Both the position numbers and the translations under genes were made by a program. 64,000 nt of DNA from Ochrobactrum sp. BTU1 (GTDB lineage: Bacteria; Pseudomonadota; Alphaproteobacteria; Rhizobiales; Rhizobiaceae), in assembly GCA_018798825.1 (NCBI GenBank), contig CP076354.1, positions 62,001 through 126,000 of the forward strand, read 5' to 3'. The notes beneath the pieces were generated by a model, which made no database searches, was not told the origin of the DNA, and saw nothing but the letters and a program-made list of their open reading frames with translations. Positions 10,545 through 18,935 of this stretch are shown here, piece after piece (position 1 is the first letter of the stretch; every line of letters starts with the position of its first letter).

Positions 10545-11195
10545 ATGGATGTAAAACTGCCTTATCCAATTAAATGGAAATATGATCGGGCTGAGCTTTG
10601 GGCCGATGGCGTCATCCATGTGCTGGGTGTTGCTCTGGCGCTTGCCGGTGCAATTGCCATGTTGCTCTATTTTCTACCGAATATGTCGGCAGCCACGTCG
10701 ATTTCTTCGAGCGTTTATCTGGCAAGTCTTCTGGGTGCGCTCGGGATTTCAGCAGTTTATAATATCTGGCCGGTTTCGCCGACAAAATGGTTTCTGCGCC
10801 GTTTCGATCATTCGGCCATTTATCTCTTGATTGCTGGCACTTATACGCCTTTTGCCATGCATATGGGTGATCGCGCCTTGCCGCTGCTTCTCTTTGTCTG
10901 GAGCGTGGCGTTTGTCGGTATCTTTCTCAAACTCTTCATGCCCGGACGCTTTGATCGTCTATCGATCCTGCTTTATCTGGCGCTCGGCTGGAGTGGCGTC
11001 ATGGTCTATGACACCATGGTGCAATCACTGCCGCCTGCCGTCTTCTGGCTGATCGCTGCAGGCGGTATGGTCTATTCGCTGGGCGTGATCTTCCACGTCT
11101 GGGAACGCTTGCGTTTTCAAAATGCCATCTGGCATGGCTTTGTCGTGGTTGGCGCAGCACTTCATTATTGTGCGGTGTTTGTTGTCGGGACGTGA
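10545..11195 (+). CDS. Haemolysin III (PAQR) family integral membrane protein
   Basis: 216 residues with about seven transmembrane helices. PAQR-type marks are visible: E-x6-H in the first part (AELWADGVIHVLG), S-A-x-Y-N, the D-H-S-A-I-Y-L-L-I-A-G-T-Y-T-P-F segment and a C-terminal W-H-G ... A-x-L-H-Y-C. These conserved Asp/His residues form a metal site in PAQR proteins. The bacterial function is unclear despite the name. It converges on dnaE2 with an eight-base gap and no obvious terminator. Confidence 0.88.
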   Translation: MDVKLPYPIKWKYDRAELWADGVIHVLGVALALAGAIAMLLYFLPNMSAATSISSSVYLASLLGALGISAVYNIWPVSPTKWFLRRFDHSAIYLLIAGTYTPFAMHMGDRALPLLLFVWSVAFVGIFLKLFMPGRFDRLSILLYLALGWSGVMVYDTMVQSLPPAVFWLIAAGGMVYSLGVIFHVWERLRFQNAIWHGFVVVGAALHYCAVFVVGT

Positions 11196-11203
11196 TTTCA
11201 ATC

Positions 11204-14200
11204 CTAATGAAAGTCGCGTGAGTTCGGCATAATCTTCACATTTCGCGGATGACGTGCGGTCGTTTGTGAGGGCGCAATGAGCCTTTGCGGTTCGCGCCCG
11301 CTCATTTCAATGAGTGTAGCGGAACGATCCTGAATTTTTGCCGCCACCAGATGCACGACGCCCTCTGGGCTGCGCTGAACCTGCCCATCAATAAGAATAA
11401 GCCGGGCTCCCATAACCTCGCGGCGGAAGGTCTTCATGATCTTTGGCCAGACGACGATATTGGCAATGCCCGTTTCATCTTCGATGGTTAGAAACACCAC
11501 ACCCTTGGCGCTGCCGGGGCGCTGGCGCACGGTGACAATGCCCGCAACCTTCATGCGGCTTCCCTGTTTGCCTTCCTGCACGGCCCGACAGGTGGAAACA
11601 CTTTCCGCAGAAAATCTTTCACGCAGATATTGCAGCGGATGGCCTTTAAGTGAGAGCCGTGTCGTTTCATAGTCGGCAATCACATGTTCGGAAGCAGCCA
11701 TTTCCGGAAGTTTCGTGCGCGGTTCTTCCGCCAGTTCACTTGTTTCAGCAGCACGGAACAGCGGCAATGTTTCATCATTGGGCAGGCGCCGCACGGCCCA
11801 TAATGCGGCACGGCGGTCAATGTCGAGTGAGCCGAAAGCGTCGGCATCAGCAAGGAGAGTGAATGTGCGCCGGTCTAGCCGCAGACGGCGGTGCATGTCT
11901 TCAATGCTGCGATAAGGATCATGTTGGCCTGCCATAAGGAGCTCGGCATTGCGCTTGGAAAACCCGTCGATCTGACGAAAGCCGAGCCGAAGCGCAAGTT
12001 TCCCGTCCTGCGTTCCTGCCAGAATATTGTCCCACTGACTAAAGTTCACATCGACAGGCAATGCCCTCACATCATGCTCACAGGCATCGCGCACGATCTG
12101 CGCTGGCGCATAAAACCCCATTGGCTGTGAATTGAGGACCGCTGCCGCAAACACCTCTGGATGATGGCATTTGATCCATGCGGAAATATAGACCAGATGC
12201 GCAAAGCTTGCGGCATGGCTCTCCGGAAAGCCATATTCACCGAAGCCTTTGATCTGGTTGAAGCAATTCTCGGCAAAGGTCCGATCATAGCCACGATTGA
12301 CCATGCCATCGATCATCTTCGTTTCCATGGTATGGATGGTGCCCATCTTGCGGAAGGTCGCCATGGCACGTCGCAACAGATTGGCTTCATCTGGCGTGAA
12401 TTTCGCGGCCTCAATGGCAATGCGCATGGCCTGTTCCTGAAACAGCGGCACGCCTTTGGTCTTTTCCAGAATTTTTCGCAGCTCGTCCGGCTCGCCATGT
12501 TCGGGGGAAGGCGAGGGATAGGTGACACTTTCCTGCCCGCTTCGCCGCCTCAAATAAGGATGTACCATATCTCCCTGAATGGGGCCGGGGCGGACGATGG
12601 CCACCTGAATGACAAGGTCATAATATTCTTGAGGACGCAAACGCGGCAGCATGTTCATTTGTGCGCGGCTTTCAACCTGAAACACGCCGACCGAATCGCC
12701 TTTGCAAAGCATGGCGTAAACGGCTTTGTCTTCACGCGGCAGAGTGGCAAGTGTGAGCTTTTCACCACCATAAAGCTGCGGTTTGTGCGAATGAATGAGG
12801 TCGAAAGCCTTGCGGATGCAGGTGAGCATACCAAGCGACAGCACATCGACTTTCATCAGACCGACTTCGTCGATGTCGTCCTTGTCCCATTCAATGAACG
12901 AGCGTTTGTCCATTGCAGCCGGACCGATTGGCACAGTCTCGTCCAGACGGTCACGCGTCAGCACAAACCCGCCCACATGCTGCGACAGATGCCGTGGAAA
13001 ACCGATCAGCTCCAGCGCCAGTTCGACGGCACGCCGGATGATGGGATTATCAGGATCAAGCCCTGCCTGCCGGATATGTTCCTTGTCGATACCGCCACCC
13101 GATATGCCCCAGACTGTGTTGGCAAGTGCAGCCGTCACATCTTCAGTCAGACCCAGCGCCTTGCCGACATCGCGGATGGCGCTGCGCGAGCGATAGCTGA
13201 TGACGGTCGCAACAATCGCCGCACGGTCTCTCGTGTAGCGATTATAGACATATTGCATCACCTGTTCCCGCCGCTCATGCTCGAAATCGACGTCAATGTC
13301 CGGCGGTTCTTTGCGCTCGACGGAGATGAAACGCTCAAACAGAAGATCCACTTCTGCCGGGTCTACGCCCGTTATGCCCAGACAGAAACACACAACAGAA
13401 TTGGCTGCTGATCCTCGCCCCTGACAAAGAATTTTTTGGTCGCGGGCATAGCTCACGATGTCATGGACGGTGAGAAAGTAAGCCGCATATTGCAGTTGTT
13501 CTATCAGTGCCAGTTCCTTACGGATCAGTCCTTGCACCTTCGGCGGTATGCTATCCGCGCCATAATGCTGGGCAGCGCCGTCCCATGTCAGATCATGCAA
13601 ATGCTGTTGTGGTGTCTTGCCCGGTGGCACTGGCTCATCAGGATAATCATAACTCAGCTCATCAAGCCTGAATGTGATAGGCGTTACAAAATCGGCGGTT
13701 GTCTCAATCGCTGCCGGGTAATTGCGGAACAGGCGCACCATTTCATGCGGTGGTTTGAGGTGGCGCTCGGCGTTCTTTTCAAGCAATCGCCCTGCCGCGA
13801 AAACCGTTGTGTAATGCCGTGTTGCCGTCAGCACATCTTGCAGCGCACGGCGATCCGTATGGTGATAAAGCACATCATTGGTGGCAAGCAACGGCACGTT
13901 CGCTTCCGCTGCAAAGCGTGCGATGCGCTCTGCGCGGCGTCCGTCATGACCCTGATGCGGCATGGTCAGCGCCAGCCAGACAGAGCCGGGAGCGGCTTGT
14001 GCGATCTCCGTCAGACGTGCAGCAAAATCAGGATCATCTTCATCGGGAGCAAAGACTGCGATCTGAAACTGCCGCGCCCGAAATAGCAGATCACCCCATT
14101 CAAGATGGCATTCTCCCTTGGCGACAGCGCGGTGTTTGCCATCCGTCAGCAGGCGGCACAATTGTCCATAGGCCGCGCGATCACGCGGATAGACGACCAT

Positions 14201-14443
14201 GTCTGGCGTGCCGTCGATGAAGGAAAGGCGGCAGCCGATGAACAGACGGAAGTCGCATGTGTCGCGAATATCTTTCCATGCAGCATGAGCGCGAACCACA
14301 CCGGCCAGCGTGTTGCGGTCAGCAATGCCTATACCGGACAGCCCGAGTGCGTGGGCTTGCAAGACCAGCTCCTGGGGATGCGATGCGCCACTCAGGAAAG
14401 AAAAGTTGCTGGCCACAGCCATTTCAAAATAGCGGGGCATCAC
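11204..14443 (-). CDS. dnaE2: Error-prone DNA polymerase III alpha-type subunit DnaE2 (ImuC)
   Basis: A C-family polymerase of 1079 residues. The N-terminal PHP domain begins at the first residues (N-F-S-F-L-S-G-A-S-H-P), followed by palm/thumb/fingers with P-D-I-D-V-D-F and V-G-V-F-Q-V-E-S, and a C-terminal OB fold (about 965-1045). It does translesion synthesis in the SOS mutasome. The N-terminus overlaps imuB by four bases (ATGA), so the two are translationally coupled. The length and the absence of a long C-terminal tail separate it from the replicative DnaE. Confidence 0.95.
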   Translation of the reverse strand: MMPRYFEMAVASNFSFLSGASHPQELVLQAHALGLSGIGIADRNTLAGVVRAHAAWKDIRDTCDFRLFIGCRLSFIDGTPDMVVYPRDRAAYGQLCRLLTDGKHRAVAKGECHLEWGDLLFRARQFQIAVFAPDEDDPDFAARLTEIAQAAPGSVWLALTMPHQGHDGRRAERIARFAAEANVPLLATNDVLYHHTDRRALQDVLTATRHYTTVFAAGRLLEKNAERHLKPPHEMVRLFRNYPAAIETTADFVTPITFRLDELSYDYPDEPVPPGKTPQQHLHDLTWDGAAQHYGADSIPPKVQGLIRKELALIEQLQYAAYFLTVHDIVSYARDQKILCQGRGSAANSVVCFCLGITGVDPAEVDLLFERFISVERKEPPDIDVDFEHERREQVMQYVYNRYTRDRAAIVATVISYRSRSAIRDVGKALGLTEDVTAALANTVWGISGGGIDKEHIRQAGLDPDNPIIRRAVELALELIGFPRHLSQHVGGFVLTRDRLDETVPIGPAAMDKRSFIEWDKDDIDEVGLMKVDVLSLGMLTCIRKAFDLIHSHKPQLYGGEKLTLATLPREDKAVYAMLCKGDSVGVFQVESRAQMNMLPRLRPQEYYDLVIQVAIVRPGPIQGDMVHPYLRRRSGQESVTYPSPSPEHGEPDELRKILEKTKGVPLFQEQAMRIAIEAAKFTPDEANLLRRAMATFRKMGTIHTMETKMIDGMVNRGYDRTFAENCFNQIKGFGEYGFPESHAASFAHLVYISAWIKCHHPEVFAAAVLNSQPMGFYAPAQIVRDACEHDVRALPVDVNFSQWDNILAGTQDGKLALRLGFRQIDGFSKRNAELLMAGQHDPYRSIEDMHRRLRLDRRTFTLLADADAFGSLDIDRRAALWAVRRLPNDETLPLFRAAETSELAEEPRTKLPEMAASEHVIADYETTRLSLKGHPLQYLRERFSAESVSTCRAVQEGKQGSRMKVAGIVTVRQRPGSAKGVVFLTIEDETGIANIVVWPKIMKTFRREVMGARLILIDGQVQRSPEGVVHLVAAKIQDRSATLIEMSGREPQRLIAPSQTTARHPRNVKIMPNSRDFH

Positions 14444-16023
14444 GCAAACAGCCCATGCAAAAACCAGCGCGGATGATTAAAGCCGTCATAAAGCCCTTCG
14501 CGGAAAATCCAGAAGCGCTGGCCGTTATCATCCTCCACGCGGTAATAATCGCGCAGCTTCGGCACATCATGACCGATGGAAAGCCACCATTCCGGTTCGA
14601 TCCGCTCCGGCCCTTCGGCAAGGCGCACATGATGACGCACACGCCGCCACAGGAAAAACGACGGCGGACTGTCGGGTACTTCTGCAATACTCTCTATTGG
14701 CTGCGGCGGACGAAACAGTTTGATTGGTCGCGGGGGCGGATCATCGGGAAGTGTTGGGCTGCTTTCATAATAGTCTTCGCTTTTGCGGATTCGCAGGGCA
14801 GGGCGCAGGCCAAAAGCACGTTCTGGAATATGCGTGTTGCGCGAGAAGGAAACCAGTACACGCTCCTGCCCCAGTCGCGCCGAAAGCCGGTCGATCAACT
14901 GGCTGAAGCCAGCTTCATCTTCTTCATGCTGATCAAGCCCTGTCTGGCGCTGGGCGATTGCTCCGCTGCGAAGTGCTGCCAGACGGATCATGTCGAAGCC
15001 AAAACCGGCATCAAGCGGATCGGTGAGAGCCTTGAGCCGCTCCCGTGCCAGCCTGAGAAATACCCGATCTTCACGCAAAGGCTGGCCAGTTTCGATACGG
15101 ATATGGCGCACCTCGCCGTCGACACGGAAGAAGGATGCTTCGATCAGAAGCGCGCCTTTTCCCTCGACTTCAAGAAGTGCAAACAGCTCCTGCGCCAGCT
15201 CCTGCAAAATTTGTTCAACAAGCTCCATCACCGTGACCGGTTCGGACATGCGGCGTTCGGCAATGTTGAGCGGCACGATACGCAGGGGCGAAATCGGTGC
15301 GCGCTCCTGTCGTGCCAGCCGGTCAAGCTTGGTGGCAAGGTCGGTTCCAAAACGAGCAGTCAAGGCTGCGCGGGGCAGCGCCATCACATCGCCAATGCGC
15401 TTTAGCCCGGCGCGTTTAAGGCCCGTCTCAGCAGCCTCGTTCAGTTCAAGAGAGCTGATCGGCAGGCGTGGTAAAAAATGGTCGACACCAGCCTTGCTGA
15501 AAACGCCGCCGCGCGTTCCGCGCGCCAGAAGCCGTGCGGCAAAGCTGTTGTCAGCCATTGCCGCCTGTATGTTCAGGTCAGCCCGTTCAATCCGCATGAT
15601 TGCGTCCTCACGCATGGCAGCAAGTCCGCCAAAAAGATGTGCGCAGCCGGTGATGTCGAGCATCAGCCCATGCGGCTCGTCGAAGGCTATAAGCGGCGTG
15701 TAGCGTTCGCACCAATGGGCAAGACGCTTGAGCAACGCTGCATCGCGTTCCGGTGCGGCTGTTGCAACGTCAAGTCTTTCCACCCGCGCTCGCGCATCGG
15801 TCAGCGCCATGCCGGGGAAAAGACCGAGCTTTGCAGCTGTAGCATCCACTGCCGTCAGGCGCAGCGCATTGGCCGTGCGCTCGGTGACGACAAGCGGCAT
15901 TTTTTCTGTGCCATTATGCTGAATGTTGTTGCGCAGCCGGTCGGTCGGCAGAAACGGAAACCAGAGGGCGAGGAACACGCGATCTGCCGTTCTGTTCGGC
16001 TGTTCCAAATTCGAGGGTTTCAT
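14440..16023 (-). CDS. imuB: ImuB, Y-family-like mutasome protein
   Basis: The open frame reaches 16116, but the ATG at 16023 (M-K-P-S-N-L) is the best start (527 aa). The N-terminal two thirds follows the Y-family polymerase fold (F-L-A-L-W-F-P-F-L-P-T-D-R-L; later F-x-E-P-H-G-L-M-L-D-I-T-G-C-A-H-L-F-G-G). The first catalytic acidic residue is absent, as usual for ImuB, which acts as an adaptor between ImuA, DnaE2 and the beta clamp rather than as a polymerase. Its start overlaps the end of imuA by 110 bases. Confidence 0.92.
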   Translation of the reverse strand: MKPSNLEQPNRTADRVFLALWFPFLPTDRLRNNIQHNGTEKMPLVVTERTANALRLTAVDATAAKLGLFPGMALTDARARVERLDVATAAPERDAALLKRLAHWCERYTPLIAFDEPHGLMLDITGCAHLFGGLAAMREDAIMRIERADLNIQAAMADNSFAARLLARGTRGGVFSKAGVDHFLPRLPISSLELNEAAETGLKRAGLKRIGDVMALPRAALTARFGTDLATKLDRLARQERAPISPLRIVPLNIAERRMSEPVTVMELVEQILQELAQELFALLEVEGKGALLIEASFFRVDGEVRHIRIETGQPLREDRVFLRLARERLKALTDPLDAGFGFDMIRLAALRSGAIAQRQTGLDQHEEDEAGFSQLIDRLSARLGQERVLVSFSRNTHIPERAFGLRPALRIRKSEDYYESSPTLPDDPPPRPIKLFRPPQPIESIAEVPDSPPSFFLWRRVRHHVRLAEGPERIEPEWWLSIGHDVPKLRDYYRVEDDNGQRFWIFREGLYDGFNHPRWFLHGLFA

Positions 16024-16780
16024 TGTTCCATTCCATGATCCATTGCCCACAGGTACCGTGTCGATTGCGTTCCAGAATTGCCGAAAACACCGGCTTTCCG
16101 GGTGCATTCGCGCCACTGGAGCGGGAGGATGCAGGCGCCACCCGCCAGCGGCTGACGGCAGCGCTCTGCACGCCTGTTCGGTGGCTCCTGAGCAGGATGA
16201 CAGGCAAATGTGCGGTTTCGGTTGCCAGAAGCAGGCGACGCGAGGCAGTCAGGTCGAGACATTTCGGCTGGCCGCTCACCGAGGCGACCACGCCGGAAAT
16301 GAGGTTCGAAGCCTTGCCGCTTGCCTCTTCAAGCGCATCATTCGCTGCTTTTAAAACATCTTGAGCGGTTGGGCAGCGCACGATCAGCAGGCGTGACGGA
16401 TTGATTCCGAAGGCATGAAGCCCCGGTGGATAAAGCCCGCCATATTCGCTTGAGGCGCTTTCTTCCTCAATCCAGATGATTGGTCTTCTTGAAGGGGATG
16501 CACGCAAAGCCATTGCTAGCGCGAAACCGGTAGCGGCCATATGTGCACCGGGGTTTTCAGCAAAAACCTCATGCAGTGCATCGCCTCTCAGGCCATGCGG
16601 AAAAGCATCATCAGCTCCGGTAAGGCCGAGCGTGAAACTGCCTGAACGCCCGCAGCCTGTTCCGGTCTCGTCTGCAAAACTCGCCTGTGAGGCATTGCCT
16701 TCGATGGCCGTAACCATGCGCCGCAACGCCGTGATGTCGATGCCGCTCACGTTCAAAACCCTGTGTTTGTAAGGATGCAA
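15914..16780 (-). CDS. imuA: ImuA, RecA-like mutasome protein
   Basis: First gene of the SOS mutasome cassette, with a divergent RecA-like fold. Visible features are L-H-E-V-F-A-E-N-P-G near residue 70, the R-R-P-I-I-W-I segment and L-L-L-A-T-E-T-A-H-L-P-V-I-L-L-R-S. The given start is a TTG; a GTG at 16750 with AGGG eight bases upstream is an equally good start. The C-terminal 36 or so residues are read from bases that also encode the start of ImuB, and look unlike the rest. A LexA box lies 44 bases upstream of the TTG. Confidence 0.88.
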   Translation of the reverse strand: MHPYKHRVLNVSGIDITALRRMVTAIEGNASQASFADETGTGCGRSGSFTLGLTGADDAFPHGLRGDALHEVFAENPGAHMAATGFALAMALRASPSRRPIIWIEEESASSEYGGLYPPGLHAFGINPSRLLIVRCPTAQDVLKAANDALEEASGKASNLISGVVASVSGQPKCLDLTASRRLLLATETAHLPVILLRSHRTGVQSAAVSRWRVAPASSRSSGANAPGKPVFSAILERNRHGTCGQWIMEWNNETLEFGTAEQNGRSRVPRPLVSVSADRPAAQQHSA

Positions 16781-16823
16781 TTCCAGACGTAAACTGTTTC
16801 ACGCTTTTATTGGAATGCTATTT

Positions 16824-16838
16824 GTTCACTTTATGTTC
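16824..16838. promoter_or_regulatory. LexA (SOS) box of the imuA-imuB-dnaE2 operon
   Basis: GTTCACTTTATGTTC is an exact match to the alphaproteobacterial LexA consensus GTTC-N7-GTTC. It lies just upstream of imuA, in the expected promoter position for a DNA-damage-inducible cassette. Confidence 0.85.
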
Positions 16839-16895
16839 TAGTATTGAATCGAGTCCGCAAAGAGTCAAGCGGGATCAGCTGTGAGGACGTGTGGA

Positions 16896-16940
16896 TAAGA
16901 AAAATGCTTCCTCTCAGATAGCACTCTGAAAGGAAGCATC
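16896..16940 (-). terminator. Terminator of the MarR/alkylation-repair operon
   Basis: On the minus strand arms GATGCTTCCTTTCAG and CTGAGAGGAAGCATT (one mismatch) enclose an eight-base loop and run into TTTTCTTATCC, 20 bases after the last gene of the operon. Confidence 0.85.
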
Positions 16941-16960
16941 TACGGTCATGGTTGATCAGA

Positions 16961-17317
16961 TCAGGCGGCTTCTTTGAAAGGCACTCCCGCCAGTTGGGCG
17001 AGATGGCCACCAAGATCGGTGCCAGCACCTGCCGCATTGACGGTATCAAAATAATAATGCCAACCGGTGGCGGTGATTCCGGCAATCAGCATGTCGAGAG
17101 CCATCTCATCCGGGAAGCGCCAAATCGCAAAAAAGCTTTGCTTCGGCGCATAAGGTTTGGTTGGGTTAATAGGGCCGAGGGCCAGAGCCTCGATACCATG
17201 TTCGGCCAGACTGCCCATGCCGGCACCGACCTTTTCAAAGAAAACCTGCCTGCCTTTAAGATCAAGTGCCAGCCAGCTTGCCTTGGGTGAATAGAGTTCT
17301 GCGAGATAATGGGTCAT
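16961..17317 (-). CDS. Conserved-looking hypothetical protein (DUF6616-like)
   Basis: A 118-residue soluble protein. M-T-H-Y-L-A-E-L-Y-S-P-K opens like a ferredoxin-like dimeric alpha/beta-barrel chain, and I-W-R-F-P-D-E-M-A-L-D-M-L ... G-W-H-Y-Y-F-D-T-V-N is compatible with that fold. I think it belongs to DUF6616 but cannot verify it. It is the last gene of a three-gene operon after MarR and the DNA alkylation repair protein. Function unknown. Confidence 0.6.
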   Translation of the reverse strand: MTHYLAELYSPKASWLALDLKGRQVFFEKVGAGMGSLAEHGIEALALGPINPTKPYAPKQSFFAIWRFPDEMALDMLIAGITATGWHYYFDTVNAAGAGTDLGGHLAQLAGVPFKEAA

Positions 17318-17332
17318 GTCGTTTCCGGGAGG

Positions 17333-18097
17333 TTATTTAGAAAAGGAACGCAGTGCGCGTTTGCAGATACGTGCAGTCGTGGGATTTGTACTTGCTTCAA
17401 GCCAGTCTGCGCAAAGCGCCTTCACCCATTCGGGTCGGCTTTTGGCTGCATCATTGAGCCAGTTGGCGACCGAATCCTGCACATAAGGTGCGGGATCGGC
17501 GCGAAGTGGTGTCAGAATTGACAAAGCCTTTTCAGGGGCTTCTTTCAGGCTTTTGATATGTGCCGACCAAACGCCACGCGGACGGGTGGCTTCGCAGGCA
17601 AATCGCCGGATATAGGGGGACGGATCGGCAGTCCATGGCGTAAGCAGTTGGATCGTTTGGTCAATCTCAGAAGAAATATGCTCGCGAAGACCGAGCCATG
17701 CCCATTCGCGCACGCCAAAATGTAGATCATCTGCGAGCGGGCGTATGAGCTTCAGACGTTCTGCAAGAGAAAGGCTTTCTAACTGACCGATGGCAAAACA
17801 GGCCCAGCCGCGCACGGTATCTGACGGATGGATACTCAGAGAATTGATTACTTGACCGCCAGAGCGTGAGAGCAAAAGCTGTGCTGCCAGCATCATGCGG
17901 CGTGAAATGCCAAGATCTTTGGCTTCATGCATTACCTGCAAGGCGCCCCGATCAACGGCCGGAAATACGTTTTGCATGAGGCTCGCAAAGTCAATCGCCA
18001 GACATTCGGTCAGTACGGTCGTTTCAACCGTTCCGCTGTGTAACGCAGAAAGTCGTTCGGCCGAGATATCGGAAATTTTCAGTGGCGATTTGCTCAT
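17333..18097 (-). CDS. DNA alkylation repair protein (AlkC/AlkD-like HEAT repeats)
   Basis: 254 residues of helical repeats. The stretches S-D-T-V-R-G-W-A-C-F-A-I-G-Q-L, D-P-S-P-Y-I-R-R-F-A-C-E-A-T-R-P-R-G-V-W and D-P-A-P-Y-V-Q-D-S-V-A-N-W-L-N-D are typical of the AlkC/AlkD superfamily, which excises N3- and N7-alkylpurines without flipping the base. The catalytic residues cannot be confirmed by eye. It overlaps the MarR gene by four bases, so the MarR protein probably controls it. Confidence 0.8.
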   Translation of the reverse strand: MSKSPLKISDISAERLSALHSGTVETTVLTECLAIDFASLMQNVFPAVDRGALQVMHEAKDLGISRRMMLAAQLLLSRSGGQVINSLSIHPSDTVRGWACFAIGQLESLSLAERLKLIRPLADDLHFGVREWAWLGLREHISSEIDQTIQLLTPWTADPSPYIRRFACEATRPRGVWSAHIKSLKEAPEKALSILTPLRADPAPYVQDSVANWLNDAAKSRPEWVKALCADWLEASTNPTTARICKRALRSFSK

Positions 18098-18594
18098 GGC
18101 TTTCGTCCGGCATCCGTGCGGCTGAAAATACGGCGCAGCAATGTGCTGAGCACCGCTTGTTCATCGGCGGAAAGATCGCTCATCAGGCTCGCAATCCATG
18201 TTGTATGTTCAACGAAAAGCTGTTGCGCCAGTTGCGCTCCTTCGGATGTCAGCCTGATCGTCAGTTTGCGGCGATCTTGCGTGTCCGCATGGCGCTTGAG
18301 AAAGCCATCGCGTTCCAAGCCATCAAGCAGGCCGGTAATGGTCGCGCGTGTCACGCCAGCACGCTCTGAAAGCTCGTGCGGTGAAAGGCCATCAGGCGCA
18401 TTCTGCAACAGAAACAACAGAACAAACTTGCCTTCGGAAAGCTTGTGGGGAGCAAGCCTGTTGGCGCAGTCTTGGTCAATTGCAGCGGCAAGCGACAGGA
18501 TTTCAAAACAAGTTTTAAGCGCGTCAGAAGACGGACTGCTGCGGCGTTCCAGTTCACCCAGAAGGGCGTGATGTTTTTGCTCAATAATTTCCAT
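18094..18594 (-). CDS. MarR-family transcriptional regulator
   Basis: The frame is open to 18630, but I prefer the ATG at 18594 (M-E-I-I-E-Q-K, 166 aa). The winged-helix core is clear: L-S-P-H-E-L-S-E-R-A-G-V-T-R-A-T-I-T-G-L-L-D as the recognition region, then R-D-G-F-L-K-R-H-A-D-T-Q-D-R-R-K-L-T-I-R-L-T for the wing. The ligand is unknown. A 17-bp palindrome starts five bases upstream of the ATG, so autoregulation is likely. There is almost no room for a leader or SD, so the mRNA may be leaderless. Confidence 0.9.
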   Translation of the reverse strand: MEIIEQKHHALLGELERRSSPSSDALKTCFEILSLAAAIDQDCANRLAPHKLSEGKFVLLFLLQNAPDGLSPHELSERAGVTRATITGLLDGLERDGFLKRHADTQDRRKLTIRLTSEGAQLAQQLFVEHTTWIASLMSDLSADEQAVLSTLLRRIFSRTDAGRKP

Positions 18595-18598
18595 ACGT

Positions 18599-18615
18599 CG
18601 CCATATAATATGGCG
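18599..18615. promoter_or_regulatory. Palindromic operator before the MarR gene
   Basis: CGCCATATAATATGGCG is a perfect palindrome with seven-base arms. Read on the minus strand, its TATTAT centre could be the -10 box, with TTGCTT about 18 bases further upstream. A bound MarR dimer would block RNA polymerase. Confidence 0.65.
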
Positions 18616-18685
18616 CCATACTAAAAGCAAATGGTTTAGATCAGCTCACTGAGATTGGGCGTCTTGATAGGCTAAGATATACGGT

Positions 18686-18706
18686 TTATATATGTTTCAT
18701 ATATAA
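18686..18706. promoter_or_regulatory. Palindromic operator before the ParD-like/MetAP operon
   Basis: Perfect nine-base arms TTATATATG and CATATATAA flank TTT, 17 bases upstream of the ParD-like start codon. Position and symmetry fit autoregulation by a ribbon-helix-helix antitoxin. Confidence 0.65.
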
Positions 18707-18722
18707 CGAATTGGAAAGTATT

Positions 18723-18935
18723 ATGGGTATCGTAAAAATCGGCGATGAACTGCATGAGGAATTGCGCAAGGCAAGTGATGTCATGTGCCGTTCGATCAAT
18801 GCGCAGGCTGAATACTGGATGAAAATCGGTATGTTGGCACAGGCAAATCCGGAACTGTCCTTCAATGAGATCGTGCAGATGCAGTTGCGCGCGGCACAAG
18901 TTGAGCTTCCTGTTCTGGTGGTGCAGTCATCATGA
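18723..18935 (+). CDS. ParD-like (ribbon-helix-helix) protein paired with MetAP
   Basis: The ATG at 18723 follows GGAAAG at four bases and gives 70 residues. M-G-I-V-K-I-G-D-E-L-H-E-E-L-R-K-A-S-D-V has the strand-helix pattern of the ParD_like family, and S-I-N-A-Q-A-E-Y-W-M-K-I-G is the second helix. Its TGA stop overlaps the ATG of the methionine aminopeptidase gene (ATGA), so the two are translationally coupled, as in type II toxin-antitoxin modules. DNA binding and neutralisation are inferences. Confidence 0.75.
   Translation: MGIVKIGDELHEELRKASDVMCRSINAQAEYWMKIGMLAQANPELSFNEIVQMQLRAAQVELPVLVVQSS

Noticed and set aside
12161..14086. Long plus-strand frames opposite dnaE2
   Set aside because: Shadow frames; composition is unlike a protein and dnaE2 is intact.
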